Made by a program: the position numbers and the translations under genes
DNA from: Linanthus parryae
Taxonomy: Eukaryota > Streptophyta > Magnoliopsida > Ericales > Polemoniaceae
Assembly: GCA_023055425.1 (NCBI GenBank)
Contig: JALGPY010000003.1
Span: 21,201,001 to 21,265,000 of the forward strand
Reading direction: 5' to 3'
Length of the DNA stretch: 64,000 nt
The notes under the pieces: generated by a model
Seen by the model: only the letters and a program-made list of their open reading frames with translations
The model's database searches: none
Told to the model about the DNA's origin: nothing
In this document: positions 59,490-64,000 of the stretch, piece by piece
Numbering within the stretch: the first letter of the stretch is position 1
How the letters are laid out: every line of letters begins with the position of its first letter

Positions 59490-60275
59490 CACGACCCCTC
59501 GAACCGGTGAACTGGCCATTGACCGGTCCGGTTCGTTTGTCGAACTGCACAGACACTGAACCCGTCAAACGGATCAAAAAGGACGTCTAATTGTCGAAGC
59601 GTTTGAATATTTTCGTAAAAGTATGATGGATTCAGAATTCGAATCAACAGTCATATTATATGGTATCTATTATTGTGTGTAAATTTTATTTTATTTGTTT
59701 GTTCGTTTATTTTTTATAAACATAACTATATGATGTCATTGAAATGTTAGAGAAACATTGAATTGAAACAATTTATATTTTATTGAATCAAGTTTATAAT
59801 AGGCATCCACAACACTAATTAAATTTATATTAGTATATTTGTGTACCAATAATTATTAAATTACGTGTTTCTTAACTTTATTAATATTTTTGTTATGCAA
59901 TTTGACCAATATATTTGTCACACTTAGGTATTATCACATATTTTATATATCACACATTTATATATAAAAAACTATTATATGTTATAAATAAGGGAAATGC
60001 TAAACGTCACCATTTTCTCTTCACCCTTCAAGTTCACCCCTTATGTAGATATTTTTGATTGGTGATGTGATTATATAAATATCTTAAAATAAATACTACC
60101 AAGAATCATATGTTTACACGTAGGAGGTGAACTTGAAAGGTGAAGAAAAAAGGGTGAAGCATAGCAGTCCTCTATAAATAAACGTGCGGCTAAACCGGTT
60201 GAATCACCGATTCAACCAATTCAACCACAAACGGTGCCTTACCGGTTTAATACCCGACCCGATTTTGAAAGCACT
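59490..60275. repeat. ACCGGT-rich repeat hosting the Mutator-type MITE
   Basis: Left block CTCGAACCGGTGAACTGGCC, CCGGTCCGGTTCG and right block GGCTAAACCGGTTGAATC, TTACCGGTTTAATACCCG are partly inverse, suggesting an older DNA element cut by the MITE. Termini not defined. Confidence 0.4.
59992..60172. mobile_element. Mutator-type MITE (181 bp)
   Basis: Inverted repeats of about 50 bp (left contains TTCACCCTTCAAGTTCACC, right contains GGTGAACTTGAAAGGTGAAG) with a perfect 9-bp flanking duplication TATAAATAA (59983-59991 and 60173-60181). A 9-bp duplication and long inverted repeats are typical of Mutator elements. Confidence 0.88.
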
Positions 60276-61677
60276 TTTGACTGCAATAGTTTACATTCCA
60301 CACCTAAAATGCAGATTAACTTGAGCAAGTTTACGCTTGAGTTTCTACAAGACTTGGGGGGTCAATGTTTAAATACTTAAAGCCGTCATACTCAAGCAAT
60401 TCAACTACACCGCAAAAGTTTGACAAAAAAAAAACTACACCGCAAAAGGGAACACCATACAACTACACATATGATTAACCCATGTGTTACCTATAATTAC
60501 TTTGCAGATTACACACATATCTGGCCAGTATTTTTTCTAGAGGTCATAAAATAAGCAAACATAGCAACTTACAAGATAGGTCTTGGGGCACATCCGTAAA
60601 ACGAGTCTCTGACTCTCTGGCCTGTGCTTGTTACAGCCAATTGTTGTTAAAACTCTTCAATTCATTTTTAACATTATTTTTGTAGGTGCCAGCCGAAAAA
60701 CACAAAGTCACACCTAAACTACCAACCTAAAAGTGGGACGTTTCTTTTCTATGCCTCGTTCTTTCATCGAGGTAGTCAAACAAGCTTATGTTTGGATCAA
60801 AAAAAAAAACACACTTCTGTTACAATAAAGCAAGATTGTACCTTTGGGGCCTAAGTCCAGAACAATTGCGAATGGCCTGCTTTAGTTAGTAGTACAGATC
60901 CAGCCCACCTAATGGCCTATGGGCTCTGCCCATAAAACAGAAGTATACTTTTTGCTTAGAAGATACCCCAAAAGTATACTGACTTGACCAGTTCATAGTA
61001 TAAATAATCTCTTACATACTTTTGGTCATGCTTCTGTAAGTTATGTTTTCTATGGCTTTGGTTCCCTCATTAGCACCAAAAAAAATTAGGCCATGTTTCG
61101 TATCAGCTGGAACTCTGAAAAATCGACTAAAATAGTTTAGAAGAAAAATCTAGCTGAAACTGGAAGTCTAATTCTGTTGGGGCATGAGATGAAATTTTAG
61201 ATCATTAGTTTAATTAATTCAATAACATTTAAAGAGATTTTCAGCAATCAATTTGAATACACACTAATAAATTGGATTCTGATCAAACTAATGTTTTTTT
61301 TTACCAAACTAAAGACTAATGTTAAAAACATATTAAAATTCATTTTTATTGTAAATTTTGAGCGGCATAATTTTCAATTTTGGAGATTTTACTATTACAC
61401 CGAGATGATTATTTGAATATTTAAATTTTCAACTTAATATTTTGTGTTATGAAAAAAAGATTGTCTAGAAAGACAACTTTTAATACAAATTGAATGAAAA
61501 TACGATACCGAACATATACTTAGTTTAAAAAGTGTCCAGGTATATGCGGGTCAGTATGCATTTATGAGATCAAACCAAAATGTAGGAAACGAAAACAGTT
61601 AAATTTTACATGTTTTAAATTTTGCATGACATGCATTTGTAGTGTTTTATTCAACAAAATTTTTGATTACACCATTC

Positions 61678-63005
61678 AGTTTAGGAGAATCTTCACTTAC
61701 ACCCCTTCTTGTTTAAAAATATTTACTTACACCCCTTCTAACAAACTACAATTAACATGTACTAACGGTTAGTGTAAAAGGACTGTTTTACCCTAAAAAA
61801 TCTAACCCTTGTCACTTCTCCTTCCCGAATCACTATTTCCCCCAAATCACCGTCTCCTTCTCAAACCCTAGCCACCTCATTCATTACCACCAATACACAA
61901 TACCTCGGCGCCATCGACTCCACCACCACCATTGTGTCCGTTCACTGCTAACTGCAACCACCACCATCTGCATAGTTGTCTCTCCACTTCGTTGGCAGAG
62001 GAGACTGAGTTTGTGCTTGAATTTCAGTGTTCTTTGAGGTGCTTTTGCCGACTTCAATGGATGTTGGAGGGTTGCGGTGTTGGTTCGAGGGAAGAAGAAG
62101 ATGAAGACGGTGGTGGTTCCGGCTGTGATTAGAGCGACGGTGTGGCCACGTGGAGAGAGGGGTCTTATTTTGGAAACCACTTGATTCCCGTCATGCCCAT
62201 CCATTCTCAAAATCGAATTTTGTAGTCCCAGTTCTCAATTTGTGGTTGTTTTTCATTACCAACCCATCTCTATTTTTCTCCTCAAACGACACTTGGGATT
62301 TATGTACACTGCTGCTGGGGAGGTCGGGAGGACGAGGATGATTGAAGAACCCCCTGCGTACTTCAAGAACTTGAAACATAGAAGGTGGGAGACGGTCCCT
62401 CCAGCGACAGCGCTGAAGGTGGGTGATGGTACCAAATCACATTGAATGTTCATTATTCAACTCAACTAAATACGGAGTATACTTTTCTAATGTATGATGA
62501 ATTGGTGAGTTTCTTTGATTCAAGGCGGAGAGTTCTAATTTTGTTTTAATAGCCTCAAGTGATTTAAAATTAATCAAAGACAATCTAGTGTATGTTGTTT
62601 CAATAGTTTTAGAATTTGTTTTTTGGGTTTGAATAATATTGAGAATTGCGGTATATTGAGTAGAATTAAGTTCTATAATAAAAGATTCATATTTTTGTTT
62701 ATGAATGGAATAATTCTGAAAACAAATGGATGATAGTAGTAATTCTGTTTGTTGAAGAACAAAGAACAAGATGATGATGATGATGAGGATGAGGAGGAGG
62801 AGGGTACAACAGACTTTATGTATTATATGGGGGCAAAATTGTCCAAAAAATGACAGATCCATCGCCTAACTGACGGACTTGGACAGAGGGGGTGAAAGTG
62901 AAATAATGTTTTCTCAAAAAGAAAGTGAAATAATGTTCGGACACACGGGGGTGTAAGTGGAGATTTCGAAACAAGAAGGGGTGTAAGTCAAGATTCTCCT
63001 AAACT
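61678..63005. mobile_element. DNA element with 37-bp inverted repeats
   Basis: Left AGTTTAGGAGAATCTTCACT to GTTT (61678-61714) and right 62969-63005 match at 36 of 37 bases in inverse orientation; diverged similarity extends outward on both sides (TTACACCCC motif). The interior contains a GC-richer CACCAC/GGTGGT segment (61900-62440) with short open frames that may be captured host sequence. Target duplication not resolved. Confidence 0.75.
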
Positions 63006-63640
63006 AAAGGGGTGTAAGTGAAATTTACCCTAATTTTTATTGTGTACATTTTGTTATGTGTAGGTAAAGGGGTGTATGAGAGGAGAGAGATAGACACAAA
63101 ATTTTGCATTAGTCGTTATTTTAACACCCCACCCCTCAGGGCTGGGAACTCACGGGAGCGGGAATGCCCCATCAAGGAGTTTAAACATTAACGTTTTTAT
63201 TACAAGACAAAATTAATAAATTGAAAACCTAAAAGTGCAACTTACGATTATACTGTAAGTACTTACGGTAAATATGTGATACTTACTGGTGACAACTAGG
63301 CGTTTGAATATACTCCCCAGTTCCTCGTGTGCTCACCTGCAGAGTTATAGAAACAGATAGACAAAAGATATTGTCAGATAAAGTTTAAGTAAACTTTATA
63401 ACTTTTAAAGAAGATACTTAATATAGAGTTTCAGAAGTTTATCTGAGTACTTACAAGCTTCCACTCATTGTCTTGATATAATACCATAGAACATATAAAC
63501 AGAGTTAACTAATATACACATAGTTGGTTCATTTGTGCGAGCAAACTTGAAGTTGCTTGAGCACTGAGCATATAAAGAAACTGAACGGTCTCAGTTAAAG
63601 TCAAAGCAAACACTGAGGTCGAAATGTAGAAATTTGAATA

Positions 63641-63894
63641 CTTCATCCGTAACGCCCATTTCTCTACGTATTGACTTTTTTCACTATTCATTAGGTCACT
63701 TTGACCCGGTGATTTGGATAAGAAAACAATCTAATTTTTTGATAATTTTTTTACGGTGTTGTTTAATAAAAGTTTTATTCTATAACATAGCGAAAGAATT
63801 ATCAAAAATTCGTATCATGTTGCAATCCAAATCACCCGGTCAAAGTGACCCAGACACGAGTAAAAAAGTGGAGAAAGAGGCGATACAGAGGAAG
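63641..63894. mobile_element. Stowaway-like MITE, copy F
   Basis: 254-bp palindrome with the shared core GGTCACTTTGACCCGGTGA and the inverse arm CACCCGGTCAAAGTGACCC, flanked by TA. The outermost ends are diverged. Confidence 0.82.
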
Positions 63895-64000
63895 TATAAT
63901 TTATTTATGGATAAAAGACATTTTCCACCCTCCGAATATGGAGAAAATATATTTCCCCCCTGATTTATCGATACATACATTTTGCGCCCCTGTCAGTGGA

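Larger units (their letters stand above)
57957..63640. other. Repeat-rich intergenic region
   Basis: No gene seen apart from the listed elements. 58820-59300 holds a purine-rich MITE-like stretch, and 63120-63180 a fragment (ACACCCCACCCCTCAGG) of the type found near decayed retroelements. Confidence 0.45.

Overview
The window is nuclear DNA from a flowering plant, most likely a eudicot. It is AT-rich and has GT-AG introns. Plant-type transposons dominate it (Stowaway-like MITEs, hAT, Mutator-like MITE, plant LINE, Ty3/gypsy LTR element, tRNA-derived SINE pieces). I cannot name the species.

Two intact host genes are supported, both on the minus strand. (1) 7520-18261 is a JmjC-domain histone H3K9 demethylase of the KDM3/JMJ25 (IBM1-like) group. 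Twelve coding exons give 1015 residues. The last 23 residues sit on an exon 6.1 kb from the rest, behind a repeat-filled intron. (2) 37818-44768 is an OSCA/CSC1-like (DUF221, ERD4-related) hyperosmolality-gated cation channel. Eleven coding exons give 768 residues. Both genes have a leader intron just before the ATG. No functional link between them is visible.

Layout. 1-7350: intergenic DNA with SINE pieces and MITEs. 7350-19130: JmjC gene. 19130-23270: MITE-rich spacer with two weak exon-like segments. 23330-25700: broken LINE pieces in convergent orientation. 26137-37021: a hAT transposon with an 8-bp target duplication, itself split 9 bp from its right end by a young LTR retrotransposon with a 5-bp duplication. 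37022-37817: short spacer and OSCA 3' region. 37818-45720: OSCA gene with leader. 45940-46196: MITE. 46817-53653: nearly full-length but inactivated LINE. 53654-64000: repeat-rich intergenic DNA with further hAT-like and Mutator-like MITEs and a probable internally deleted LINE.

I found no CRISPR array, operon, rRNA or intact tRNA gene and no clearly new enzymatic system. The strongest observations are structural: the double nested insertion with exact target duplications, a gag-only LTR element carrying two different satellite-like arrays, the large terminal intron and an in-frame retainable intron in the demethylase gene, a SINE interrupted by a MITE with an empty-site paralogue in the same window, and four intronic tandem duplications of about 120-160 bp in the two genes. 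All positions were read by eye; exon borders rest on splice consensus, reading phase and family similarity.
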